This document shows positions 41,473-49,632 of a stretch of DNA of 64,000 bases, one piece after another. Every line of letters begins with the position of its first letter. Within the stretch, counting starts at the first letter, position 1. Position numbers and translations under genes: made by a program. Source of the stretch: Burkholderiales bacterium (GTDB taxonomy: Bacteria; Pseudomonadota; Gammaproteobacteria; Burkholderiales; SG8-41); contig JADZGE010000021.1 of assembly GCA_020854035.1 (NCBI GenBank), positions 1-64,000 of the forward strand, in the 5' to 3' direction. Under the pieces are notes generated by a model. The model did no database searches. It had not been told where the DNA came from and saw only the letters and a list, made by a program, of their open reading frames with translations.

Positions 41473-41677
41473 TCCAGCGCGCGCCGGTCGAGAGGATGTC
41501 GCCCTTGATGCTTACCTTGCCCTTGAGCGACCCGATCAGCGTGGCGGAATCCGCGCCCAGCGGAATCAGCCTGGCAACGGGTTTGCCCCGTTTGGTGATC
41601 ACGATCCCGTCCCCGTCGACGCTGTCGATGAGCGCGAGGCATTGCTCCTTGAACTTTGCGGCCGGGATCTGCTTCAT
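41459..41677 (-). CDS. Phd/YefM-type antitoxin
   Basis: From ATG 41677 the protein has 72 residues: MKQIPAAKFKEQCLALIDSV, then DGIVITKRGKPVARLIPLGA, the Phd fold, and a VapB-like tail (LIGSLKGKVSIKGDILSTGA). A longer upstream frame fuses it to the regulator fragment, but the clear promoter at 41684-41713 shows ATG 41677 is the true start. Partner toxin follows with a 14-base overlap. Confidence 0.88.
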   Translation of the reverse strand: MKQIPAAKFKEQCLALIDSVDGDGIVITKRGKPVARLIPLGADSATLIGSLKGKVSIKGDILSTGARWNAER

Positions 41678-41683
41678 GGTCAC

Positions 41684-41713
41684 ATTATACGACTGGTCAC
41701 TTGGGATGACCAG
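41684..41713 (-). promoter_or_regulatory. Promoter and operator of the 41.5-kb Phd-PIN module
   Basis: On the minus strand a perfect -10 TATAAT (complement of 41684-41689) lies 6 bases before ATG 41677. A palindrome CTGGTCA-N7-TGACCAG (41693-41713) fills the -35 and spacer region. TGGTCAC also occurs as a direct repeat at 41677-41683 and 41694-41700. An autoregulatory operator is likely, and the mRNA would be nearly leaderless. Confidence 0.65.
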
Positions 41714-41929
41714 TTTCAACTCGTCGCCGTCCCGCCCGGGAGCGCGGAAGCGCCACCGCAGCCCCGCCGGCGCCTCCCCCGCCACGATTGCCAGCGCCTC
41801 GTGCAGCGGCGCTTCCGCGGGCGCCTCCTGGTAGTTGTCCAGCGCGCTCACCGCCTCGGCCGGCAGGTGCTCGAAGGCGAGCCGCGCGAGTCGAACACGG
41901 CAGGCTTCCGTATGCGCCGCCACTTTGTC
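41714..41929 (-). pseudogene. Upstream fragment of the LuxR/MalT-like regulator
   Basis: The minus-strand frame reads CRVRLARLAFEHLPAEAVSA, LDNYQEAPAEAPLHEALAIV and AGEAPAGLR, then leaves the family pattern at RWRFRAPGRDG just before the TA promoter. It is the N-terminal-side neighbour of the fragment at 40640-41110; the TA module separates the two. The gene's true start is not present. Confidence 0.6.
41756..41829. repeat. 74-bp direct repeat, copy B
   Basis: It matches copy A (41037-41110) at 68 of 74 positions. Both copies code on the minus strand for APLH(D/E)ALAIVAGEAPAGLR of the broken regulator. Confidence 0.85.
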
Positions 41930-42147
41930 GTCAACTCATTGAGGTGCCGCGGCATTTGCACCGTAGCCGTGCAAGAGGAGATGTGAATGCGGTCTACTCG
42001 GCGCCCCCCGTATCGGCGGGCTGTCCAAGTCAGTAATACCGCGCCACGGCATGACGGGTGCCGCGGAAACTCTGGACATCATACCTCTCATCGCTTACGA
42101 TTTTCCTGCCGCCCAATATCAACCACACCAATACACGGAGGAGCCCG

Positions 42148-43902
42148 ATGCCAAACCTGGACAACTTGCTGGAGCAGCTCACCGCGGGGCGCATTGGCCG
42201 CCGCCAGTTCCTGGCTCGAGCCATTCGGTTGGGCCTCTCGTTCCCGGCCGCGAGCGCGCTCCTGGCGGCCTCCACGCAGCCCGCTGCGGGCGCGCCAGCG
42301 GCCCCTGCTTCAGGACAGCTCGGCCCTGTCGTTCCAACGCTCGAATTTGCCCACTACTCGGCCGACTACAGCCCGACGTTCGTGGCGATCGCCCGCATAC
42401 TCATGGAGGACTTCAAGAAGATCGGCTTCGACATTCAGCTCAAGCCGATGAACTTCAACGTGTTCGTCAGTCAGATCACGGTCGGCGGGCAGATCAGCGA
42501 CCTCGCCCTGGTGAGCTGGGGCGCCGATCCGGACCGCCTCGATCCCAACCACTGGCTCGGCGACCTCAACACGTGCGGCTCGAGGCGCAATTCCGGCCAC
42601 TGGTGCGACGCCGAGTGGGACAAGATGTTCAAAGAGCAGCGAGTCGTCCTCGACGAATCGAAGCGCCGGGCTCTCGTCTTCAAGATGTCGGCCTACCACA
42701 ACGAGCGGCTGCCGCAGTGGCCGGTGGCGCATAACGGCGATTTCATGCTCTACAACCACCGGAAGTTCGAGAACTTCCCCAACTCGACCCCGATACAGGT
42801 TACCGATGCAAGAAAGGAACCGTGGTTGAGCATCACCCCCAGGACCGACGACACGATCCTGGATCTGGGCTCTCGCGAGGACGTCAGCACCTGGAATGTC
42901 CTGGCCGAGCCGGCCTCCTTCGGCTGGCTGCGGATGGTCTACCAGACATTCGTCCGGGATGACGGCAGCAAGCTCGGCGACTGGGCCGCGACCTCGTGGA
43001 AGGTGGTCGACCCGACGACGATCGAGATCAAGCTTCGCGACGGCGCGAAGTTCCACGACGGGCGCGAAGTGACCGCGAAGGACGCCGTGTTCACGTTCAA
43101 CTACCTCCTCGAGTGGAAGCCCCCGACCTACCAGGTTGCGATGGGGAACGTGAAGGGCGCCACGGCGGTCGACAAGCTGACACTTCGCGTCATGCTGAAG
43201 GAGCCCGACGCGGCATTTTTCCGGAAGACCCTCACGTTCGTGCCGGTGCTCCCCGAGCACATCTGGTCCCAGGTGCCGAAGGCAGTCGGAGTCAAGACCC
43301 CGATGCAGTGGGACCCACAACCGGACAAGAAGGTGATCGGCAGCGGCCCGTTCGTCTTCGACCACTGGACCAAGGATCAGGAATGCCTCCTCAAGCGGTT
43401 CGACGGATTCTACCAGCCGGCCAAGATTGCCGGGCTCCGCAAGGTCGTCTTCTCCTCCGGTGACGCCATGGTCGCCGCCATGCAGCAGGGGCAGGTCGAC
43501 TTCACCACCGATCTGATCGACGTTGGCAAGGCCGCGGACATCGCCAGGCAGAACAAACAGCTCACGTTCGTGAACATTCCGGTCCACAGCACGCAGTGTG
43601 TCGTCGTGAACCACAAGAAGGAGCTCTTCCAGGACCCGGCTATCCGGCAGGCGCTGCGGCTCGCGTCGAACAAGGAGCGAATCAACCAGGAAGCGCTGCT
43701 CGGCTACGGGGCGGTGCCCGGCGAAGGTCCGATCCCGATCATGATGGATTTCTGGTACGACAAGAGCCTGAAGAAGTGGGGCTATAACCTCGACCGGGCG
43801 CGGCAGGTCCTGAAGAGCGCCGGCTACGGGTGGGACAAGGACGGGCGGTTGCGTTTTCCGGCGAAGGGTCCGAACATCCCATCGGATGCCAGCATGAGGT
43901 AG
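42148..43902 (+). CDS. SBP_bac_5-family ABC substrate-binding protein with permuted lobe order
   Basis: The 584-residue protein starts at ATG 42148 after GGAGGAG and has a twin-arginine signal (GRIGRRQFLARAIRLGLSFP). Residues 63-212 (PTLEFAHYSADYSPTFVAIA, KKIGFDIQLKPMNFNVFVSQ, LALVSWGADPDRLDPNHWLG) match what is normally the C-terminal part of dipeptide/oligopeptide binding proteins. The normal N-terminal part follows from about residue 240 (GSREDVSTWNVLAEP, TIEIKLRDGAKFHDGREVTA). The chain ends at KSAGYGWDKDGRLRFPAKG, just before the point where the first segment would continue. The gene heads an import operon with two permeases and two ATPases and should bind a peptide-like solute in the periplasm. 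Confidence 0.85.
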   Translation: MPNLDNLLEQLTAGRIGRRQFLARAIRLGLSFPAASALLAASTQPAAGAPAAPASGQLGPVVPTLEFAHYSADYSPTFVAIARILMEDFKKIGFDIQLKPMNFNVFVSQITVGGQISDLALVSWGADPDRLDPNHWLGDLNTCGSRRNSGHWCDAEWDKMFKEQRVVLDESKRRALVFKMSAYHNERLPQWPVAHNGDFMLYNHRKFENFPNSTPIQVTDARKEPWLSITPRTDDTILDLGSREDVSTWNVLAEPASFGWLRMVYQTFVRDDGSKLGDWAATSWKVVDPTTIEIKLRDGAKFHDGREVTAKDAVFTFNYLLEWKPPTYQVAMGNVKGATAVDKLTLRVMLKEPDAAFFRKTLTFVPVLPEHIWSQVPKAVGVKTPMQWDPQPDKKVIGSGPFVFDHWTKDQECLLKRFDGFYQPAKIAGLRKVVFSSGDAMVAAMQQGQVDFTTDLIDVGKAADIARQNKQLTFVNIPVHSTQCVVVNHKKELFQDPAIRQALRLASNKERINQEALLGYGAVPGEGPIPIMMDFWYDKSLKKWGYNLDRARQVLKSAGYGWDKDGRLRFPAKGPNIPSDASMR

Positions 43903-44116
43903 GCGCTTCCCGGAATTCGTGTTCGAGGGCGGGGCAGGAGGACGAACGGTGATAAGTGGCAAGCGGTAGGTCGGCCGCGCGGGTGCGCCCTGCCCACGCC
44001 CGCGCGGATGCGGAACCGGCCGTCTGCCGGCTCGATCGGGGCACGATGTTCAACAAGCTGCGCGATTTCACCCGCAACCTCGCGCACGGCTGGCGCTGAC
44101 TGGGGGGCTTGCCCGG
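43903..44116. other. 214-base gap between binding-protein and permease genes
   Basis: No full gene is visible. A short open frame ends ...MFNKLRDFTRNLAHGWR at 44097 and could be a leftover tail of a binding protein, but it is too short to be sure. No terminator is seen, so the operon probably continues through. Confidence 0.35.
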
Positions 44117-45088
44117 ATGCGAGTTTACTTGGCCCGCCGGATCATCCAGGCGATCGTCGTCGTCTTCGTGATGGTCACGCTCATGTTCGTGATCTTCCGG
44201 ATCATCCCGTCCGACCCGACGGCGATGCACGTCGAGCGCGGCATGCCGGAGGCAACCCGCCAGCAGCTGCTCGAACAGTGGGGGTTGACGGGCCCCCTCT
44301 ACGTTCAGTTCGTCCGCTACCTCGCGAACCTTTTCCAGGGAGACTTCGGGCTTTCGTTCTTCTACAGCAAGCCCGTGTGGGAAATCCTCGCACCCAAGGT
44401 TCTCAACACGCTCTGGATCGCGGTCCCCGGGTTGCTGCTCGGCGCCACGGTCGGTGCACTCCTCGGCATGTTCGTCGGCTGGTCCCGCCGGGGCGGGATG
44501 ATCGAGCGGCTGGGTATCCTGTCGGCGACCGTCATCCGGGGTGCGCCCTCTTTCGTGATCGGGATCCTCGCGCTCATGGTTTTCAGCGGCATTTTCGACC
44601 TGCTGCCGGGGTTCGGCATGAGAACCCCCGGGGCGAATCCTTCGGGCTTCGCGGCGACCTACCTGAACGCCGACTTTTTCCTGCACCTGATTCTCCCGGT
44701 CGCGGTCATCGCCCTGACGTTCATACCCGAGAATCTCCTGCTCATGCGCACCGGTGTGCTGGAAGCCCGGGGAGAAGACTATCTCGAAATGGTCCGCGCC
44801 AAGGGTGTGAGCGAATTCCGGGTCATGTGGCATGCGGGCCGGAACTCGCTGCTGCCGGTCATTACGTGGCTCTTCCCGAGCCTGGCCGAAACGGTCGCGG
44901 GGGTCGTGCTGGTCGAAGTGGTCTTCAGCTGGCCCGGGGTAGGCCGGGAGCTCGTGTTCTCGGTCACGAGGCAGGACATGCCGATTGCCCAGGCGGGCTT
45001 CCTCCTGCTCGCCGTGATGATCGTCACGTCGAACCTTCTTGCCGATCTCGTCTACGGCTACCTCGATCCCCGGGTCGTTTACAAGTAG
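44117..45088 (+). CDS. Peptide-type ABC transporter permease (DppB-like)
   Basis: The 323-residue membrane protein begins MRVYLARRIIQAIVVVFVMV, the usual DppB start, and has about six membrane segments. The EAA loop EDYLEMVRAKGVSEFRVMWH precedes the last segments and would contact an ATPase. It is followed 18 bases later by the second permease. Together they form the membrane channel for the 42148 binding protein. Confidence 0.93.
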   Translation: MRVYLARRIIQAIVVVFVMVTLMFVIFRIIPSDPTAMHVERGMPEATRQQLLEQWGLTGPLYVQFVRYLANLFQGDFGLSFFYSKPVWEILAPKVLNTLWIAVPGLLLGATVGALLGMFVGWSRRGGMIERLGILSATVIRGAPSFVIGILALMVFSGIFDLLPGFGMRTPGANPSGFAATYLNADFFLHLILPVAVIALTFIPENLLLMRTGVLEARGEDYLEMVRAKGVSEFRVMWHAGRNSLLPVITWLFPSLAETVAGVVLVEVVFSWPGVGRELVFSVTRQDMPIAQAGFLLLAVMIVTSNLLADLVYGYLDPRVVYK

Positions 45089-45106
45089 CGGCGCGAGGAA
45101 GCCGAA

Positions 45107-46105
45107 ATGACCCCGCTGAAGAATCCGGAAATCCGGCGCGCGAGCGCGGTTCGTGCAGGGGATCGGGCCGTCGCGTTCGACCCGTCCCGCGTTCAGGAAG
45201 CCATGGCGATCTGGGCGGGCGGCCGGTCGCGCTCGGTGTTTGCTCCGCTCATCGAGACATTCGGGCTGCTCGTCAAGGATCGGATGGCGGTAGCCGGGAT
45301 GGCGATCATCGCCACGCTCGCGATTGTCGGCATTCTCGGTCCGTTGATCGTGCCGCTTCACCCCTTCCAGGTGTTGAAGGCACCCGACGGAGCCCTGCTT
45401 CGTCTCGCCGAGCCGAGCGCGGCCCAGCCATTCGGCACCGATTACTATGCCCACTCGGTCCTCTCGCAATTCATCCTGGGAATCCGGATCGCTTTCCTGG
45501 TCGGGTTGAGCGCGGCGGTTGCCGTCGGGCTCATCAGCACCGTGCTGGGTCTCGTCTCGGGCTACTTTGGCGGCCACCTCGACGACGCGATCATGCGTAT
45601 CGTCGATATCGCGCTCAGCATTCCGACTCTCCCGTTTGCGATCGTCATGGTCGCCGTGCTCGGCCCCAGCCTGGAGAACGTGCTGTTCGTGATCATCCTC
45701 CTCTATTGGCGCAACGGCGCGCGAATCGTGAGGTCGGCCGTGCTGACCCAGAAGCAGCGGCCGTTCATCGCCGCGGCGAGGGCGCTCGGCGCGAGCCACT
45801 GGCGGATCATGACCTACCATATCCTGCCGAACGTGCTCCCGGTCGCCTTCCTGTGGATGACGATGTCGATCGCTTTTGCCGTGCTCACCGAGGCGAGCCT
45901 CAGTTTCATCGGGCTGGGTGACCCGAACACGGCGAGCTGGGGGCAGATGCTGAACCTTGCCTTCCAGACCGCCTCCATCCGCTCGGCCTGGTGGTGGGTT
46001 CTGCCGCCGTCGCTTGGCCTGATCCTGCTGATCTCGTCGATCTACTTCATCGGCCGGGCATTCGAAGAGAAGACGAATCCGCGGCTCCGAAAGCGGGCGG
46101 CATGA
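45107..46105 (+). CDS. Peptide-type ABC transporter permease (DppC-like)
   Basis: The 332-residue protein has the DppC pattern: an N-terminal cytoplasmic tail, a first membrane segment (MAVAGMAIIATLAIVGILGP), FGTDYYAHSVLSQFILGIRI, an EAA loop (FIAAARALGASHWRIMTYHI) and LSFIGLGDPNTASWGQMLN. It overlaps the following ATPase gene by four bases (ATGA). Confidence 0.93.
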   Translation: MTPLKNPEIRRASAVRAGDRAVAFDPSRVQEAMAIWAGGRSRSVFAPLIETFGLLVKDRMAVAGMAIIATLAIVGILGPLIVPLHPFQVLKAPDGALLRLAEPSAAQPFGTDYYAHSVLSQFILGIRIAFLVGLSAAVAVGLISTVLGLVSGYFGGHLDDAIMRIVDIALSIPTLPFAIVMVAVLGPSLENVLFVIILLYWRNGARIVRSAVLTQKQRPFIAAARALGASHWRIMTYHILPNVLPVAFLWMTMSIAFAVLTEASLSFIGLGDPNTASWGQMLNLAFQTASIRSAWWWVLPPSLGLILLISSIYFIGRAFEEKTNPRLRKRAA

Positions 46106-47199
46106 CGCGGCAGGCGGCGGGGCAGGCGACTCGCGGGACCGGACTGATCGGGCAGCTTCGACAACAGGCGAGGCCGGTCGAGCTCGCCGTCGATCGCCTT
46201 CGCGCCTACTACGCGACCGAGAGCGGCTACGTCAGGGCCGTGGACGACGTGAGCTTCGAGGTGCGGCCGGGCGACTACCTTGGCATCGTCGGGGAGTCGG
46301 GTTGCGGCAAGACGACGCTCGTCAAGGCGATTTTCCGGCTGCTTCCCGACGATGCGTTCGTCGAGGGCGAGGTCCGGCTCGACGGGCGCAACGTGCTGGC
46401 GATGACGCCGATCGAGCTTCGCCGGACCCGCTGGACGCGCATGTCGCTCATCACCCAGAGCGCGATGAACAGCCTCGATCCGGTTTATCGGGTCGGCGAC
46501 CAGATCGTCGAGGCGATCCGGGCGCACGGCGAGGTGAGCCATGACGAAGCCTGGCAGCGAGCCGTCGAGATGTTCGATCTCGTCGGACTGGTTCCGGAGC
46601 GGCTCGAGAACTATCCCCATCAATTCAGCGGCGGGATGCGCCAGCGCGCGATCATCGCGCTCTCCCTGGTGCTGCAGCCTGGCCTGATCATCGCCGACGA
46701 GCCGACGACCGCGCTCGACGTCATCACGCAGGACCAGATTCTCGGCCGGATTCGGCGCATTCATGAAGCGGTGAGCGCTTCGATGATCTTCGTCACGCAC
46801 GATATCTCCGTCATCGCCGAGACGTGCGATGCCATGGTCGTCATGTACGCGGGCAAGATCGTCGAGTGCGGGCCGACGGTCGGTGTCCTCCGGGAGCCGT
46901 GCCATCCCTACACGATGGGGCTCAGGAACGCGTTCCCGAACATCAAGGGCGGGATCGGCAGGCTGATCGCCATTCCGGGCAGTCCACCGAGCCTGATCGA
47001 CCCGCCGCGCGGCTGTCGCTTCGCCGAGCGATGTCCCTTCGCGACCGACCGCTGCCGGGACGGCGAGCCACCGCTGCAGAGCGTCGGGACCGGTCACTCG
47101 GCCGCGTGTCACTACGCCGATCAGGCCGCCGGTTTACGGGAGCGGGCGAAGGAGAAATCGACCTGGGACGAGGTAGCCGTGCGAATCGGCCTCGCCTGA
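46102..47199 (+). CDS. Peptide-type ABC transporter ATPase (DppD-like)
   Basis: From ATG 46102 the protein has 365 residues. It shows Walker A GESGCGKTTLVKAI, Q-loop MSLITQSAMNSLDP, signature FSGGMRQRAIIAL, Walker B LIIADEPTTALD and FVTHDISVIAE. The C-terminal Cys motif of oligopeptide ATPases is present (GCRFAERCPFATDRCRDGEP). It pairs with the next ATPase as the heterodimeric motor. Confidence 0.95.
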   Translation: MTRQAAGQATRGTGLIGQLRQQARPVELAVDRLRAYYATESGYVRAVDDVSFEVRPGDYLGIVGESGCGKTTLVKAIFRLLPDDAFVEGEVRLDGRNVLAMTPIELRRTRWTRMSLITQSAMNSLDPVYRVGDQIVEAIRAHGEVSHDEAWQRAVEMFDLVGLVPERLENYPHQFSGGMRQRAIIALSLVLQPGLIIADEPTTALDVITQDQILGRIRRIHEAVSASMIFVTHDISVIAETCDAMVVMYAGKIVECGPTVGVLREPCHPYTMGLRNAFPNIKGGIGRLIAIPGSPPSLIDPPRGCRFAERCPFATDRCRDGEPPLQSVGTGHSAACHYADQAAGLRERAKEKSTWDEVAVRIGLA

Positions 47200-47236
47200 C
47201 CCGCCGGAGTACGCACTTGCGCCCGGAGAATGATCG

Positions 47237-48370
47237 ATGAACGCCCGACGCGAGCCGGGCCCCGGCCCGTTCCGGGATCGGGCGGCCGCCCCGGCCCCGG
47301 TGATCGAGGCCGCGGGGCTGAAGAAGCACTTCCCGATCGACACCGGCGTGATCGCGGCGCTCGTTCGGCGCGGGCCGCCCCGGACCGTCAAGGCGATCGA
47401 TGGTGTCGACGTGAGCGTATCGAGCCGGAGCATCTTTGGCCTGGTCGGCGAGAGCGGCAGCGGCAAGTCGACGCTCGGAATGACCCTCGTTCGACTCCAC
47501 GAGCCGACAGCCGGCAGCATCTTCCTGAGCGGCGAGGAAGTCACTCATGTTCACGGCGATGGCCTCCGGCGGTTTCGGCGCCGGGCCCAGATCATCTTCC
47601 AGGATCCCTATGGCTCGCTCAATCCCAGGCTGACCGTCGGCGACGCGGTCGAGGAGCCGCTCAAGATCCACGGGATCGGCGATCGCGCCGAGCGGGCGGT
47701 TCGCGTCGTCGAGTCGCTCGAGCGGGTGAGCCTCCAGCCTCGCCACTTTCTTCATCGCTACCCCCACGAATTGTCCGGTGGCCAGCGCCAGCGCGCGGTC
47801 ATCGCCCGCACGCTCGTGCTCGAACCCGACTTCGTCGTCGCCGACGAGCCGATTTCGATGCTCGACGTATCGATTCGAGCGGGGATACTCGATCTCCTCG
47901 AGACGCTCTCGAAGGACCTTGGCCTCGGCGTGCTCTACGTATCGCACGACATCTCGACCGTTCGCTACATCTGCGACCGGGTCGCGATCATGTACCTCGG
48001 CGTCTTCGTCGAGCAGGGCGAGACCGGCGAGGTGATCGATCACCCGGCCCACCCATACACGCAGAGTCTCATGGCGGCGGTGCCGCTTGTCGACCCGACG
48101 GCTGGGCGCAAGCGAGTCGAGCTGCCGGGCGAGGTGCCGACACCGATCGACATCCCGTCCGGTTGTCGCTTCCGGACCCGTTGCCCTTGCGTGATGGATA
48201 TCTGCTCGCGGGTGGTGCCCGCATGGCGGGATGTCGGCCCGGGCCACCGCGTGGCCTGCCATCTCTACCAGGACGCAACCGCTTCGAGTTCTGGCGTGCC
48301 CGCCCGCGGGCCGGGCGACAGGCCGTTCGCCCACCCGCCCGAGGCTGGTGACTGCCGGGAAGCCGGCTAG
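47237..48370 (+). CDS. Peptide-type ABC transporter ATPase (DppF-like)
   Basis: The 377-residue protein has Walker A GESGSGKSTLGMTL, Q-loop IIFQDPYGSLNPRLTVGDAV, signature LSGGQRQRAVIARTLVLEPD and Walker B FVVADEPISMLD. The C-terminal GCRFRTRCPCVMDICSRVVP is the oligopeptide-ATPase tail. It lies 37 bases after the first ATPase gene and 41 bases before the M24-like gene. Confidence 0.95.
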   Translation: MNARREPGPGPFRDRAAAPAPVIEAAGLKKHFPIDTGVIAALVRRGPPRTVKAIDGVDVSVSSRSIFGLVGESGSGKSTLGMTLVRLHEPTAGSIFLSGEEVTHVHGDGLRRFRRRAQIIFQDPYGSLNPRLTVGDAVEEPLKIHGIGDRAERAVRVVESLERVSLQPRHFLHRYPHELSGGQRQRAVIARTLVLEPDFVVADEPISMLDVSIRAGILDLLETLSKDLGLGVLYVSHDISTVRYICDRVAIMYLGVFVEQGETGEVIDHPAHPYTQSLMAAVPLVDPTAGRKRVELPGEVPTPIDIPSGCRFRTRCPCVMDICSRVVPAWRDVGPGHRVACHLYQDATASSSGVPARGPGDRPFAHPPEAGDCREAG

Positions 48371-48411
48371 GCGATCAACAACTCATCCCGGAGATTCGCG
48401 AAGGAGGACCG

Positions 48412-49611
48412 ATGATCGAGCAGCAGACGTGCATTTTCCCCCGCTTCAGCGCCGGGGAATACCGCCGACGCTACGCATCCGTGTGGGCGGAGATGGAGAA
48501 ACGACACGTGGACGGCCTCGTGATCTACGGTGACTCGGGGAGTCACAACGGGAACCAGGCCAACATTTTCTATCTGACCGGCTATCGCGATCCCCTCTTC
48601 AGCTACGCGCTCGTCCCGCTCGGCGAGGAGCCGATCCTGATCATGAGCAACCAGCTCTACCTGCCCCACGCGAAGACGATGGCGGTGGTCGGGAACGTCG
48701 ACTGGGCAACCTGGAACCCGCCGGAACGCGTCGCCGCCGAGCTGAAGCGGCTGAAGCTCGATCGGGCACGTCTCGGACTGGTCGGGCTGCGCGGGATCCA
48801 GAAAAGCACGCTGCCTCACGAGCACGTCGAGGGCCTGAGATCGGCGCTGCCCGGCGCAAGCTGGGAAGATGCGACCGAGATCCTCCAGCAGATACGCAAG
48901 GTGAAGAGCGGCGAAGAGATCGAGCGGCTCCGGAAAGGCGCCGAGATGACCGATGCCACCGTCGCCGCTCTCCGGCAGGAGGCGAGGGAAGGCATGACGG
49001 AGCTCCAGCTTGCCGGCATCATCGCCAAGGCCTGCTCCAGCCTGGACGGCGAGCAGCGGGTGACCTTCATCGGCGCGACCCCGATGGACGATCCGCAGAT
49101 CATCTTTCCCCGCCAGGAGCCGTCTCATCGAAAGCTCCAGAAGGGCGACGTGGTGCTGACCGAGCTCAGCGCGAGCTACGCGGGCTATGCCGGCCAGATC
49201 CACCGCGCACTCGTTGTCGGCAGCAAGCCGACACCGGCGTATCGAGAGATATTCGAAGTCGCCAGGGAGGCCTACGAACGCGTGCTGAGCGCGATCGGCC
49301 CCGGCAAGACGGATGAGGACGTGCGCCGGGGCGCCATTCCGATAAAGGAGAAGGGATTCTGGACTTTTGATGCCCTCGTGCATGGCTGGGGACTCACCAT
49401 CGAGCCACCGCGGCTCGATCTGCTCGAAATCGCGCTCATCAAGCGGCCCCAGGAGCCGATCGTGTTCAAGCCCGGGATGTGCATGGTCGTCCAGCCACAC
49501 GTTCTCACGGCGGACAAGCGGCGCGGGCTTCAGATCGGCTCCCTGGTTCTCGTCACGGAAACCGGCGCCGAGGCGCTGCAGAAATATCCGATGGAATTCG
49601 TGGAAATCTAG
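48412..49611 (+). CDS. M24-fold protein (Xaa-Pro peptidase-like) with altered metal site
   Basis: The 399-residue protein has the M24 N-terminal domain and pita-bread C-terminal domain, but several metal ligands differ. In VLTELSASYAGYAGQIHR the first Asp is Glu251 and the second is Gln262. The His (LVHGWGLTI) and the last Glu (LVTETG) remain, while the middle Glu appears as Gln (MVVQPHV). It is therefore unlikely to be a normal di-metal aminopeptidase. It is co-directional with the peptide importer and two other hydrolases, so a peptide- or amide-related substrate is likely. Confidence 0.8.
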   Translation: MIEQQTCIFPRFSAGEYRRRYASVWAEMEKRHVDGLVIYGDSGSHNGNQANIFYLTGYRDPLFSYALVPLGEEPILIMSNQLYLPHAKTMAVVGNVDWATWNPPERVAAELKRLKLDRARLGLVGLRGIQKSTLPHEHVEGLRSALPGASWEDATEILQQIRKVKSGEEIERLRKGAEMTDATVAALRQEAREGMTELQLAGIIAKACSSLDGEQRVTFIGATPMDDPQIIFPRQEPSHRKLQKGDVVLTELSASYAGYAGQIHRALVVGSKPTPAYREIFEVAREAYERVLSAIGPGKTDEDVRRGAIPIKEKGFWTFDALVHGWGLTIEPPRLDLLEIALIKRPQEPIVFKPGMCMVVQPHVLTADKRRGLQIGSLVLVTETGAEALQKYPMEFVEI

Positions 49612-49632
49612 CTTCCCCGATCGTCCGGGAGG

